Assembly (NCBI GenBank): GCA_017480385.1
Contig: JAFVAT010000013.1
Location: forward strand, 1 to 64,000
Direction of reading: 5' to 3'
DNA from: Alphaproteobacteria bacterium
Lineage (GTDB): Bacteria; Pseudomonadota; Alphaproteobacteria; CAAGCB01; CAG-977
DNA length: 64,000 bases
Shown here: positions 1 through 7,491 of the stretch, one piece after another
Position numbering within the stretch: the stretch's first letter is position 1
How the letters are laid out: each line of letters starts with the position of its first letter
Position numbers and translations under genes: made by a program
Notes under the pieces: generated by a model
Databases searched by the model: none
What the model saw: the letters and a program-made list of their open reading frames with translations, nothing else
What the model was told of the DNA's origin: nothing

Positions 1-271
1 CATAGATCAGAAGACTGCTTTTCACTTTCAGAAAACCCATAAATCCTGCCACACTTATCTTCGGCGGTATTTCGACCAACATGTGTATATGATCCGGACA
101 CGCTTCCGCTTCCAGAACATTTACTCCTTTCCATTTACATAATTTCCTTAGCATTTGGCCTATTTCGTATCATTTCTCCCAGTAAAATACTTTGCGGCGA
201 TATTCCGGCGCGAATACTATGTGATATTTGCAGTTCCATGCTGTATGTGATAATGTCTTTACATCATTCAT
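1..271 (-). pseudogene. tnpA: IS200-type transposase TnpA, nonsense-mutated and truncated by window edge
   Basis: Reading from the ATG at 271 gives an IS200 TnpA N-terminus. It includes the family stretch KYHIVFAPEYRRKVFY, then RKLCKWKGVNVLEAEACPDH and the HUH-type metal motif HIHMLVEIPPK, which are hallmarks of the Y1 single-strand transposases. A TGA at 170-172 interrupts the frame just after FYWEK, where relatives usually carry a basic residue, so a CGA to TGA change is likely. Downstream codons stay in frame and well conserved, which suggests a recent lesion. TGA is clearly used as a normal stop elsewhere in the window (surA, folD's upstream neighbour, lptF), so recoding is unlikely. A good ribosome binding site (AAGGAG) lies 8 bases upstream. 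Confidence 0.85.
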
Positions 272-276
272 TGTTA

Positions 277-333
277 AACTCCTTAGTTGCAGCTGCAGTT
301 GCCAGACCGCAGTCTGAGTTTACCTAAGGAGTT
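277..333 (-). promoter_or_regulatory. Hairpin sequestering the tnpA ribosome binding site
   Basis: AACTCCTTAG (277-286) and CTAAGGAGTT (324-333) form a perfect 10-bp inverted repeat. On the minus strand the 277-286 arm contains the AAGGAG ribosome binding site of tnpA, so folding of the mRNA would hide it. On the plus strand the stem is followed by a run of T (332-340), so it may also terminate transcription coming in from outside. IS200 is known to use such a pair of functions to keep its transposase silent. Confidence 0.7.
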
Positions 334-359
334 TTTTTTTGTGCATAGCTATAAGCTTT

Positions 360-446
360 CCGGAACCACGCGCTAGGTGCGGGGTAAATAAAGCCCTGCG
401 CGCCATAAGGTTTAACCCTCCTCCTTATCTAAATTAAAGGTTCCGG
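360..446. repeat. Inverted repeat, candidate IS200 end hairpin
   Basis: CCGGAACC (360-367) and GGTTCCGG (439-446) are a perfect 8-bp inverted repeat. They enclose a GC-rich inner segment whose halves GGTGCGGGG and CCCTGCGCGCC can pair partly around TAAATAAAG. IS200/IS605 ends are recognised as imperfect subterminal hairpins, and this lies on the correct side of tnpA. The assignment is by position and structure only. Confidence 0.45.
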
Positions 447-645
447 TATTCAAGGTCTCTTTGGATTTGAAGATACTCAAAAAAAATTGAAATATATTTA
501 TCAACATTTTATTACTTTCCTTCATTTAATGATCTGCATCGAATCAAAAAAGCAATATACCAATGCAGTTAAATATATAGTTATTTTATTAAATCCAATA
601 TTTAAAATTAAATTTTTAATTTAATTAATACTTGATCAAAAATTT
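447..645. other. AT-rich intergenic stretch
   Basis: A very AT-rich ~200-base spacer between the IS end and the J-domain gene. No open frame of note. TTGATCA (632-638) and TGATCAA (650-656) form a small inverted repeat overlapping the J-domain gene's stop; it has no GC-rich stem and is at best a weak terminator for that minus-strand operon. Confidence 0.4.
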
Positions 646-1242
646 TTAATGATCAATCTTTAAAACACTCATGATCAGACGGTAGGCTTCTGTAATGTCT
701 TTAAAATGTTCTTCCGATTCTTTATTGCCGCCGTTGGAATCCGGGTGATATTTCTTTGCCAGTCGTTTATAGCTCAACCGCACTGTTTCCAGCTGCAATG
801 GAAAATCAAGTTCCAGCACTTTAGCCGCAGCAGTTATTGCCGGATCTGCCGTCTGAGGTTTTTCCGAACGGAAAAATCCTGTTGAAGATTTGTCATTTTC
901 AGGGCCGAAAGCTTCGTTTTTCAGATTCAACGGATCCGCAAACATGCCGGGGTCCACTCCGCGTTCCCCCAGTTTCCATGTCGGACGCTGCCAACAAACA
1001 TCTTGTTTTAATTCCTGTTCTATTTCATCAGGAGTCATATCTGCGTAGTAGTCCCACTGCGCATTGTATTCCTGTACATGTTCCAAACAAAACCAATAGT
1101 AATCCGACAATGTTCTGTCCTTGGGCGCGCGGTATTCGCCGGCTTTATTACAGCCTTCCTTATCACATACATGTTCTGGCGCAGCGGGCACTCTGCCCGT
1201 CAGGTCGTTAAAAAACGATTCTTTTTTTGATCGCCGTCCCAT
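646..1242 (-). CDS. J-domain (DnaJ-like) protein with N-terminal Cys/His cluster
   Basis: 198 residues. The C-terminal ~65 residues are a J domain: helix II is followed by the diagnostic HPD in AKKYHPDSNGG (about residue 166), then the helix III segment EEHFKDITEAYRLI. J domains stimulate the ATPase of DnaK/Hsp70, so this is a co-chaperone. The N-terminal half has Cys-x4-Cys and a later Cys-x2-His (WFCLEHVQEYN), which could bind a metal, followed by a conserved-looking YNAQWDYYADMT segment. This layout (J domain at the C-terminus) is familiar from alphaproteobacterial DnaJ-like proteins of unknown client. The start codon overlaps the last base of the DUF2889 gene's stop, so the genes are translationally coupled at the end of the aroK-aroB operon. 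Confidence 0.85.
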   Translation of the reverse strand: MGRRSKKESFFNDLTGRVPAAPEHVCDKEGCNKAGEYRAPKDRTLSDYYWFCLEHVQEYNAQWDYYADMTPDEIEQELKQDVCWQRPTWKLGERGVDPGMFADPLNLKNEAFGPENDKSSTGFFRSEKPQTADPAITAAAKVLELDFPLQLETVRLSYKRLAKKYHPDSNGGNKESEEHFKDITEAYRLIMSVLKIDH

Positions 1243-1811
1243 TATTTTTCTTCTTCAGAGGAGGCTTCTTTGGGCTGGTAAAAATCAGGCCATTCCCGTT
1301 TAACCATTTCGCCGCTGCTGTCCCAAGCCAGACACGTATCCAACGGATCAGGGCGCACACCGCGGCAATATTTCATCATGCGGACCTGTGCCACTGTCTG
1401 AAAAGCGGCTCCGGCAGCTCCGATCAACAAAGAAAACAAATGCGTGCAGGCCAGTTTTGCCGGCACACGGCGGCGCAATTCTTTAGAAAAACCGGCGGCA
1501 ATCTGCAGCCCCTCCACATTTTTAAAAACAGCTTCGGCAGCAGGACATTGTTTATATGGGTGCTTTTCTATTTTAACCGTCAGTCCCCGAATGACCATAT
1601 CATCATCAATCGTCATCGTTAACAGCATTTCATGAAAAGTTTCGCCGGCCTGAATCATGCCGCCGCGATCGATACAGGGACAATCCACTGTCCGACGGTC
1701 ACGGAAGTGCCCCTCAATATCCCATAAACCATCTGTCCGGCGATAACCGATATAGTCAATATGGCGGAAATAAAGCTCCTCACGATCAGGATCAGTAGAA
1801 AGAAAAGCCAT
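1242..1811 (-). CDS. DUF2889 family protein
   Basis: About 189 residues, matching DUF2889. Features are the opening HIDYIGYRRTDGLWDIEGHF block, the GETFHEMLLTMTIDDDMVI block, the CPAAEAVFKNVEGLQI block and the later CTHLFSLLIGAAGAAFQT block. No enzymatic function is established for the family. The ATG at 1811 is preferred because AAGG lies about 9 bases upstream. An alternative ATG at 1832 lengthens the protein by seven residues (MKKAEKN) but has poor spacing. Either start overlaps the 3' end of aroB, showing tight operon packing. The acidic tail (EASSEEEK) ends at the J-domain gene's start. Confidence 0.8.
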   Translation of the reverse strand: MAFLSTDPDREELYFRHIDYIGYRRTDGLWDIEGHFRDRRTVDCPCIDRGGMIQAGETFHEMLLTMTIDDDMVIRGLTVKIEKHPYKQCPAAEAVFKNVEGLQIAAGFSKELRRRVPAKLACTHLFSLLIGAAGAAFQTVAQVRMMKYCRGVRPDPLDTCLAWDSSGEMVKREWPDFYQPKEASSEEEK

Positions 1812-2925
1812 GTTTTTTTCTGCCTTTTTCATTGAAAACTTTTTCTACGGCTTCAACCGGAATATCGTGTACCAACACACCACTGCCGATATCTTCCAGC
1901 AAAATGAAATTCAGTTGATTCCTAGTTGTCTTTTTATCTTTTTTCATAAAAGCAATCAAATCCGTATTTTTTAATGTTGAATCGAATTGCGTCGGCAGTC
2001 CCCACTTTTCAAACTGTGCCGTTACTTTTGCCGCCGTTTCCGAAGAACACAGCTGCATGCCGGCGGAAACCCATGTCGCCAAAACAGAACCGATGGCAAC
2101 GGCTTCCCCATGCAGAATCGAACCGCGCATACCGGCACATGCTTCGATCGCATGCCCGATCGTATGACCAAAATTCAACAAAGAACGCAGTCCTGTTTTT
2201 TCAAATTCATCTTCCGCGACGATCGCCGCTTTTATCCGGCAACATTGTTCGACGGCATAACGGCAGGCATCGTTATCCAAAGAAACGACATAATCTCCCA
2301 TTTTTTCCAGCCAATGCCAAAAATCGGCATTAAGAGCCAAACCATATTTAACGACTTCCGCAAAACCGGCTAAAATTTGCTGCCCGTCCAAGGTTTTCAA
2401 CGTATGCACATCAATAAAGACGGCTTTGGGCTGATAAAAAGAACCGACTAAATTCTTCCCCGCCGCCATATTCACGCCCGTTTTGCCGCCGACAGAGCTG
2501 TCCGTCTGCGCCAAAAGCGTTGTGGGAATCTGAATAAAATCGACGCCGCGCAATAAAACGGAAGCACAAAAGCCGGCCAAATCGCCGACAACGCCGCCGC
2601 CTAAAGAAATAATTGCGCTTTGTCTGTCACAGCCGATTTTAAGCATCTTATCCAATAATTTTTCGGCTTCTTTTAACGTCTTGCTGCCCTCGCCCTGCTC
2701 AACGGTCAGAACATAAACTTCAAAACCGGCGCTTTCCAAGCTTTCCTGAACCAAGGGCAGATACAGCAGTTCAACCAAACTGTCCGTAATCAGAAAAACC
2801 TTTTTAGATCGCGTATACGGTTTGATCAAAGACCCGATATGCGCTAAAAAATCCGCTCCGATAAAAATCGGATATGCTTTTTCATGCAGATTAACGTCCA
2901 CCCGTGTCAATTCTTCCAGCGTCAT
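1792..2925 (-). CDS. aroB: 3-dehydroquinate synthase
   Basis: 377 residues, the normal length. AroB converts DAHP to 3-dehydroquinate, the second step of the shikimate pathway, using NAD and a divalent metal in the cytoplasm. The NAD- and substrate-binding core is clear: SLGGGVVGDLAGFCAS, then IQIPTTLLAQTDSSVGGKTGVN, and later the metal-binding LNFGHTIGHAIEA and HGEAVAIG histidines. It follows aroK with a 4-base ATGA overlap and its own strong ribosome binding site (AAAGGAGG inside the end of aroK). The aroK-aroB pairing is classical and confirms both calls. Confidence 0.97.
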   Translation of the reverse strand: MTLEELTRVDVNLHEKAYPIFIGADFLAHIGSLIKPYTRSKKVFLITDSLVELLYLPLVQESLESAGFEVYVLTVEQGEGSKTLKEAEKLLDKMLKIGCDRQSAIISLGGGVVGDLAGFCASVLLRGVDFIQIPTTLLAQTDSSVGGKTGVNMAAGKNLVGSFYQPKAVFIDVHTLKTLDGQQILAGFAEVVKYGLALNADFWHWLEKMGDYVVSLDNDACRYAVEQCCRIKAAIVAEDEFEKTGLRSLLNFGHTIGHAIEACAGMRGSILHGEAVAIGSVLATWVSAGMQLCSSETAAKVTAQFEKWGLPTQFDSTLKNTDLIAFMKKDKKTTRNQLNFILLEDIGSGVLVHDIPVEAVEKVFNEKGRKKHGFSFY

Positions 2926-3491
2926 TTTTTCCTCCTTTGGGCAAAATCGTTGATTTCGCGCACTAACAGGCGCAGTAACTGCCCCATTGTTTCTTCTTTA
3001 TATTTAATGCTTATATCCGCCTGTTCATAAAAAGGACGGCGCTTTTCAAGCAATTCCCGAATAACCGCCTGCGGATTATCAACATTTAACAAAGGGCGAT
3101 GGGTGCGCCCTGCCGTATTGCGGATAATGGCATCAATATGCGCGTCCAAAAAAACGCTGACGGCTTTTTCTTTAACCGTTTTTCTGGTTGCTTCAGATAA
3201 AAAAGCGCCGCCGCCCGATGCCAAAATACATTTTTTGCCATTAAGCAAACGCGCCATAATCCGTTCTTCCACCCGACGGAAATCCTCTTCCCCGTAACGT
3301 TTAAACAAATAACAGATATCCGCCCCGCCGGCCTTTTCTATTTCCTGATCCGCATCGATAAAGGGAAGGGAATAAATTCTGGCCAGCCTGCGTCCGATAC
3401 TGCTTTTGCCGCAGCCCATCATGCCGACCAGAAACAATGTCCGGTTCAAGGGATAAGGGAAATGGAGAATGGTTTCTTTCTGTTCGGGCAT
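2922..3491 (-). CDS. aroK: Shikimate kinase
   Basis: 189 residues. It phosphorylates shikimate to shikimate 3-phosphate with ATP. The P-loop GMMGCGKSS lies at about residues 23-31, followed by the shikimate-binding segment PFIDADQEIEKAGG. The second substrate-binding motif is LASGGGAFL, and the lid region has RTHRPLL. The N-terminus carries a ~18-residue lead before the first strand, common in alphaproteobacterial AroK. It is first gene of the minus-strand operon aroK-aroB-DUF2889-J-domain. A divergent small gene begins ~108 bases away on the plus strand. Confidence 0.96.
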   Translation of the reverse strand: MPEQKETILHFPYPLNRTLFLVGMMGCGKSSIGRRLARIYSLPFIDADQEIEKAGGADICYLFKRYGEEDFRRVEERIMARLLNGKKCILASGGGAFLSEATRKTVKEKAVSVFLDAHIDAIIRNTAGRTHRPLLNVDNPQAVIRELLEKRRPFYEQADISIKYKEETMGQLLRLLVREINDFAQRRKK

Positions 3492-3598
3492 TTTTGATTT
3501 TCCGGTTCTGCTTTTTTCAAAAAAATTCTAACGTTATTTTAACTTGATTATGCCATAAGAAAAGAAGTTTTTAACGCTTTGAGAAGAAAGGATCGGAA

Positions 3599-3739
3599 AT
3601 GCGCCAAAAGTCGCGGTGGTATATTTATCCTGTTTTGCTTGCCGTTATCGGGTTTGGCATTTTTATTGCCGTGTATGATATCCAAATTCCCAAAACCACT
3701 GTTGAAAAAGACATCAGTTATGACAGGCTTCAAAAATAG
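3599..3739 (+). CDS. 46-residue single-pass membrane peptide
   Basis: A short frame with a good ribosome binding site (AAAGGA, about 6 bases before the ATG) encodes 46 residues. It has a basic N-terminus (MRQKSRWYIYP), one hydrophobic segment (VLLAVIGFGIFIAVY) and a polar tail ending YDRLQK. It overlaps the start of the next gene by 20 bases, as expected of a translationally coupled operon, and its stop lies inside that gene's signal-peptide codons. No family is recognised. It is too short for most gene-callers and may be missed; the coupling and ribosome binding site are the main support. Confidence 0.6.
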   Translation: MRQKSRWYIYPVLLAVIGFGIFIAVYDIQIPKTTVEKDISYDRLQK

Positions 3740-5360
3740 ACTTTTAGCGGCGGTTTTATGTTTATTGATCGGGCATGGAGCGGCGGCTCAGGATAAAATG
3801 TATGTCGTTCCGCCCGTTCATTTGCTGCCGTTGAAGAAAATGCAGACAAATGCGTACGGGACCATAGTTCCGGACAAGACGGACATTTTAAACGAAACGC
3901 TTTGGAAAAACGCTGCTTATCCTGTTACTGCCGCGAAATTTTCACAGCTTCCCCCCGCTTTGCCGGCAGCGGCGGAGGAGCTGCGCCTGAAGCTGCTGAA
4001 ATTAGCCGCCGAACCGCCGCAGGGAACCGTCGGACAGGATTTTATTACTCTGAAGCTGCAGATTTTGTTTGATCAGGCGCAATTTAATGATGTTTATCGT
4101 TTAATCCAAAAAATTCCGGAAAAGGTGCGGTCTGACGCTCAAAACAAAATTTATGCTGACGTTTTGCTGACGCAAGACTTACAAACGGCTTGTTTTTTAA
4201 CGGACAAGGGCAGCGATTCCGTTTTCTGGCAGGAACTGGCCGCCGTCTGTGCCGCCTTGGATCAGGAAGAAAACAAAGCTTTATTGGCCTTAGACGTATT
4301 AAAAGAACAAAATGAAGCAGATGCGTTTATTGTCAATGCCGCAGATCATTTCCTGTTTCAAAAACCGTTAAAGACCGTTCCCGCAAACATTACGCCGCTG
4401 ACCGCTGCCGTTTGGCGCCGAATCAAGGGCAGTTTGGCCGATTTAAACGATCAAGAAGGGCAATTATGGTTTAAAGCAATGTTTGTCCTTGACGAAGCAA
4501 TTCCCGTGGAAAAACGGCTGGCTGTTGCTGAAGAGCTTGTTCAAAAGGGAATTCTTTCTCCGTCAAAACTGCGAACTTATTATCAGCAGGTTTCTTTTGA
4601 AAACCGTAAAGAAGCGTCTGCTTCGGCGCCCGAACTGCAGCGCGCGCATAATGTTCAGCTGGCGGCAGAACTCAGCAGCCGGCCCGATGACAACCTGAAA
4701 AAACAAACTTTTGTCAAAAACGGGTTTCAATCGGCAAAAAAGGCCCATATTTCTTATGCCTTTTCCGCAGCGATTAAAGATATTTTGAAAACGCTGTCTC
4801 CCGACATTGAAACACTGGCAGAATCCGCAGATATCATCGAGGCCTTCGCGCTGGCCGGTTTAAAAGAGCAGGCTTTGGACTGGCAGAAAAAAGCCGAAAT
4901 GCTTTTTCCGATTTCCGAAACAACGGCTTACGGCTGGTATTTTGCCGAACTGGCGCAGCCGGACAAGAGCCTGCATTTTTTTATTCCCGCTTTGGAAAAC
5001 ATGATGGCCTATGCAGAAAACAGCAGCAGCGCTGACGCCGCCTTTATTGCCAAAATTGATCGGCTGATGCTGATGTTTAAAGCGTTGGACATGATTCCTT
5101 CTGACGAATCTTGGCATTATACCTCTTTTGCCGAAGATTCCGCCGAAGATGATTTCGCCGATTGGGAAAAAAGACCTGCCGCAGCCAACAAACCGGCGGG
5201 TGATATCGTTTTGGAGGCCCTGCGGGAACTGAACGGGTCTTATATCGGTTTATTGAATGGGTTATCGGCGTTAAATGTTGTCGGATTGGGAAAAGAGGCA
5301 GCGACCATTGCGGCCCAATCTGTCGACATGGTCCTTAATCCGGTTCAAGCCAATGAATAA
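3720..5360 (+). CDS. Exported helical protein of unknown function
   Basis: 546 residues from the ATG at 3720, which gives a clean signal peptide (MTGFKNRLLAAVLCLLIGHGAAAQD). An upstream in-frame extension is possible but would bury the signal peptide. The mature part is predicted mostly helical by eye, with repeated Leu/Ala-rich stretches reminiscent of helical solenoid proteins; no catalytic motif was seen. It lies between a small membrane-peptide gene and xerD, overlapping both, so it is co-expressed with them. A periplasmic location is inferred from the signal peptide. I do not recognise a family. Confidence 0.75.
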   Translation: MTGFKNRLLAAVLCLLIGHGAAAQDKMYVVPPVHLLPLKKMQTNAYGTIVPDKTDILNETLWKNAAYPVTAAKFSQLPPALPAAAEELRLKLLKLAAEPPQGTVGQDFITLKLQILFDQAQFNDVYRLIQKIPEKVRSDAQNKIYADVLLTQDLQTACFLTDKGSDSVFWQELAAVCAALDQEENKALLALDVLKEQNEADAFIVNAADHFLFQKPLKTVPANITPLTAAVWRRIKGSLADLNDQEGQLWFKAMFVLDEAIPVEKRLAVAEELVQKGILSPSKLRTYYQQVSFENRKEASASAPELQRAHNVQLAAELSSRPDDNLKKQTFVKNGFQSAKKAHISYAFSAAIKDILKTLSPDIETLAESADIIEAFALAGLKEQALDWQKKAEMLFPISETTAYGWYFAELAQPDKSLHFFIPALENMMAYAENSSSADAAFIAKIDRLMLMFKALDMIPSDESWHYTSFAEDSAEDDFADWEKRPAAANKPAGDIVLEALRELNGSYIGLLNGLSALNVVGLGKEAATIAAQSVDMVLNPVQANE

Positions 5361-6285
5361 CGAGTTAATCCTTGCCTTTGCGGAAACAATCACGGCGGAA
5401 CGCGGAGCGGCGGCCAACACTGTGGCCGCTTATACGCGGGACTTGAAAGATTTCGGAAGTTTTCTGGATTCCAGACGCCGTACTTTCGAAAATGCCGAAA
5501 TGAAAGATTTGAGGGCCTATATGGCCTTTACGGCGCAAAAAGGCATGGCGGAAAAAACACAGGCCCGTCGACTATCGGCGCTGCGGGAATTTTACAAGTA
5601 CCTCTATACAGAAAAAATCAGAAAGGATAATCCTTCGGAATCCTTGGATTCTCCCAGATTAAAGCGGGCGCTGCCCAAATATCTGTCAGAAGAGGAAATC
5701 AACAAACTGTTTGAAGCGGTCGATCAGATCCAACCGAAAAACAAAGCCGTCCGCATGCGCACCTTATTGGAAATTTTGTATGCTTCCGGCCTGCGTGTTT
5801 CCGAATTAGTGACCCTGCCGGCGAATGTCGTTAATATCAAAGAAAACTTTTTGATTGTCCGCGGCAAAGGAGCCAAAGACAGAATGGTTCCTCTGACCGA
5901 TGCGGCCAAACAAGCGCTGCATGACTGGATTCCAGAACGGGAAAAGACTCTGCCCAAAGGCCGCGGATCGCGCTGGCTTTTCCCTTCGTCAAGCAAAACG
6001 GGCCATTTAAGCCGCGAAAGCTTTTTTCTGGAACTCAAAGAGTTGGCTTTAAAAGCGGGCATTCCTGCCGAACGCGTGTCTCCGCATGTGATCCGCCATT
6101 CGTTTGCCAGCCATTTAGTCGCGCATGACGCAGATTTGCGCACTGTTCAACAAATGCTGGGACATTCGGATATCGCCACAACGCAAATCTATACGCATAT
6201 TTTGGATAACCGGCTGAAAAATTCCGTTGAAAAAAGCCACCCAATGGCAGATCCGACTTTTTTTCAACAATTCTTAAAAAAATGA
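5353..6285 (+). CDS. xerD: Tyrosine recombinase XerD
   Basis: 310 residues. It resolves chromosome dimers by recombination at dif together with XerC. The catalytic set is visible: Arg in ASGLRVSELVTL, Lys in GKGAKDRMVPL, the HxxR pair in HVIRHSFASH, the second His in LGHSDIATT and the nucleophile Tyr in QIYTH. The N-terminal SAM-like core-binding domain covers about residues 1-100. The ATG at 5353 overlaps the stop of the preceding gene; a longer upstream frame exists but lies wholly inside that gene. XerD is preferred over XerC from overall sequence character. The location among housekeeping genes and the absence of att-like repeats argue against a phage integrase. Confidence 0.88.
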   Translation: MNNELILAFAETITAERGAAANTVAAYTRDLKDFGSFLDSRRRTFENAEMKDLRAYMAFTAQKGMAEKTQARRLSALREFYKYLYTEKIRKDNPSESLDSPRLKRALPKYLSEEEINKLFEAVDQIQPKNKAVRMRTLLEILYASGLRVSELVTLPANVVNIKENFLIVRGKGAKDRMVPLTDAAKQALHDWIPEREKTLPKGRGSRWLFPSSSKTGHLSRESFFLELKELALKAGIPAERVSPHVIRHSFASHLVAHDADLRTVQQMLGHSDIATTQIYTHILDNRLKNSVEKSHPMADPTFFQQFLKK

Positions 6286-6321
6286 AGACGAAAGAGCTTC
6301 TTGACGTTATAATCCCGCTTT

Positions 6322-7491
6322 ATGAAAATAATCACGCAATACATCTTAAAGCAAATGCTGTTCGGGTTTATTCTGATTACTGCCGGTCTGTTGATGATCG
6401 TGTGGTTGTCTCAATCCCTGCGCCTGTTTGATATGCTTTTGAATTCAAAGGTTTCCGTCTGGTTGTTCATTCGGCTGACGATGATGCTGATTCCGGGATA
6501 TTTGGCGATTATTTCCCCCATTGCTTTATTTGCCGTTGCTTTATTCACCTACAACCGTCTGATTGCCGACCGTGAGCTGATTATTCTGCGTGCCGCCGGC
6601 ATGAGCCCGCTGCAACTGGCAAAACCCGTTATGGCGATCGGTTTTTTATTTACGCTGCTGGGATTTTATATTTCTCTCAGCCTCGTCCCGCAGGCAATTG
6701 CCAATTTCCGTGAACTGCGCTGGAAAATCCAGCATGATATCTCTCATTTGTTGATTCAAGAGGGCGAATTCAACGATATCACCAACGGTGTAACCGTCTA
6801 TATTCGCACGAAAAATAATGACGGTTCGCTGGAAGGCATTATTCTGCACGACCAGCACACTCCCGGAACTCAGGTGACTTTGCTGGCTGAAAAAGGAACG
6901 ATCATCTATCGTGACGGCATTCCCCAAATTTCGATGAAAAACGGATCGCGGCAGGAAGTCTCGACCAAAACGGGGCGTTTTTCTATTTTGTATTTCGATT
7001 ACTACAATATGGATTTTGTTTCCAATCGGGAAAAAGCGGCCAACCGTTTTAAAAACCCCGGCGAACGCAGCCTGAAAGAACTGTTTTATACCCCCAGGGA
7101 AGCTTTGCCCAATCTGAAAACGTTCCGTCGGTTCCGGCTGGAGGGATTCAAGCGCCTGTCCTTGCCGTTTTACAACCTGTCCTTTATGATGATTGCTGCG
7201 GCGGGATTGCTGACCGGATCCTTTAACCGACGCGGCCATAATAAAAGAATCATCGTTACCGTTTTGATCATGGCCGGAGTTCAAGTGGCCGAACTGGGCG
7301 CAGAAAGTTTGTGCATGCGCAATTTAAATTACGCTCCATTATTGTACGTCCTGTCAATTTCCCCTGCTTTCATTTGCCTGTATATCCTGAAACATTCCGG
7401 AGAATTCCGATTCGAAGGCATTAGGGCTTTTTGCCAAAAGGCGCGTCTGTTCATAAACCGGTTTCGGAAAAGGAGCGCTTTAAAAGCATGA
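6322..7491 (+). CDS. lptF: LPS export permease LptF
   Basis: 389 residues. It is an inner-membrane subunit of the LptB2FG ABC transporter that extracts lipopolysaccharide. Membrane helices sit at the N-terminus (about residues 10-30, 50-75, 100-125) and C-terminus (about 290-370), flanking a periplasmic jellyroll domain. Family motifs include LSQSLRLFDML, RELIILRAAGMSPLQL and FNDITNGVTVYIR, and these fit LptF better than LptG. In most relatives lptG follows directly; here lptD follows instead, overlapping by 4 bases (ATGA). A partner LptG must be encoded elsewhere if the transporter is standard. Confidence 0.9.
   Translation: MKIITQYILKQMLFGFILITAGLLMIVWLSQSLRLFDMLLNSKVSVWLFIRLTMMLIPGYLAIISPIALFAVALFTYNRLIADRELIILRAAGMSPLQLAKPVMAIGFLFTLLGFYISLSLVPQAIANFRELRWKIQHDISHLLIQEGEFNDITNGVTVYIRTKNNDGSLEGIILHDQHTPGTQVTLLAEKGTIIYRDGIPQISMKNGSRQEVSTKTGRFSILYFDYYNMDFVSNREKAANRFKNPGERSLKELFYTPREALPNLKTFRRFRLEGFKRLSLPFYNLSFMMIAAAGLLTGSFNRRGHNKRIIVTVLIMAGVQVAELGAESLCMRNLNYAPLLYVLSISPAFICLYILKHSGEFRFEGIRAFCQKARLFINRFRKRSALKA

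Larger units (their letters stand above)
1..446 (-). mobile_element. IS200/IS605-family insertion sequence, partial at window edge
   Basis: The first ~446 bases look like the upstream half of an IS200-type element read on the minus strand. They contain the N-terminal ~90 codons of a Y1 HUH transposase, a hairpin that buries its ribosome binding site, and a second hairpin further upstream that may be the element's end. The rest of the element lies outside the window. IS200 elements have no terminal inverted repeats and insert without target duplication, so the exact boundary cannot be fixed here; 446 is the outer base of the second hairpin. The gene is interrupted by a stop, so this copy is probably inactive unless mobilised in trans. 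Confidence 0.75.

Noticed and set aside
170-172. TGA in tnpA as a recoded Trp or selenocysteine codon
   Set aside because: Ordinary genes in the window end with TGA in tight overlaps, and no SECIS-like feature or Trp/Cys is expected at this position in the family.
837-1622. Several plus-strand frames opposite the J-domain and DUF2889 genes
   Set aside because: Shadow frames of recognised minus-strand genes.
5353-6285. XerD-like gene as a phage or ICE integrase
   Set aside because: It lies inside a housekeeping operon with overlapping neighbours, and no att-like repeats or tRNA gene are adjacent.
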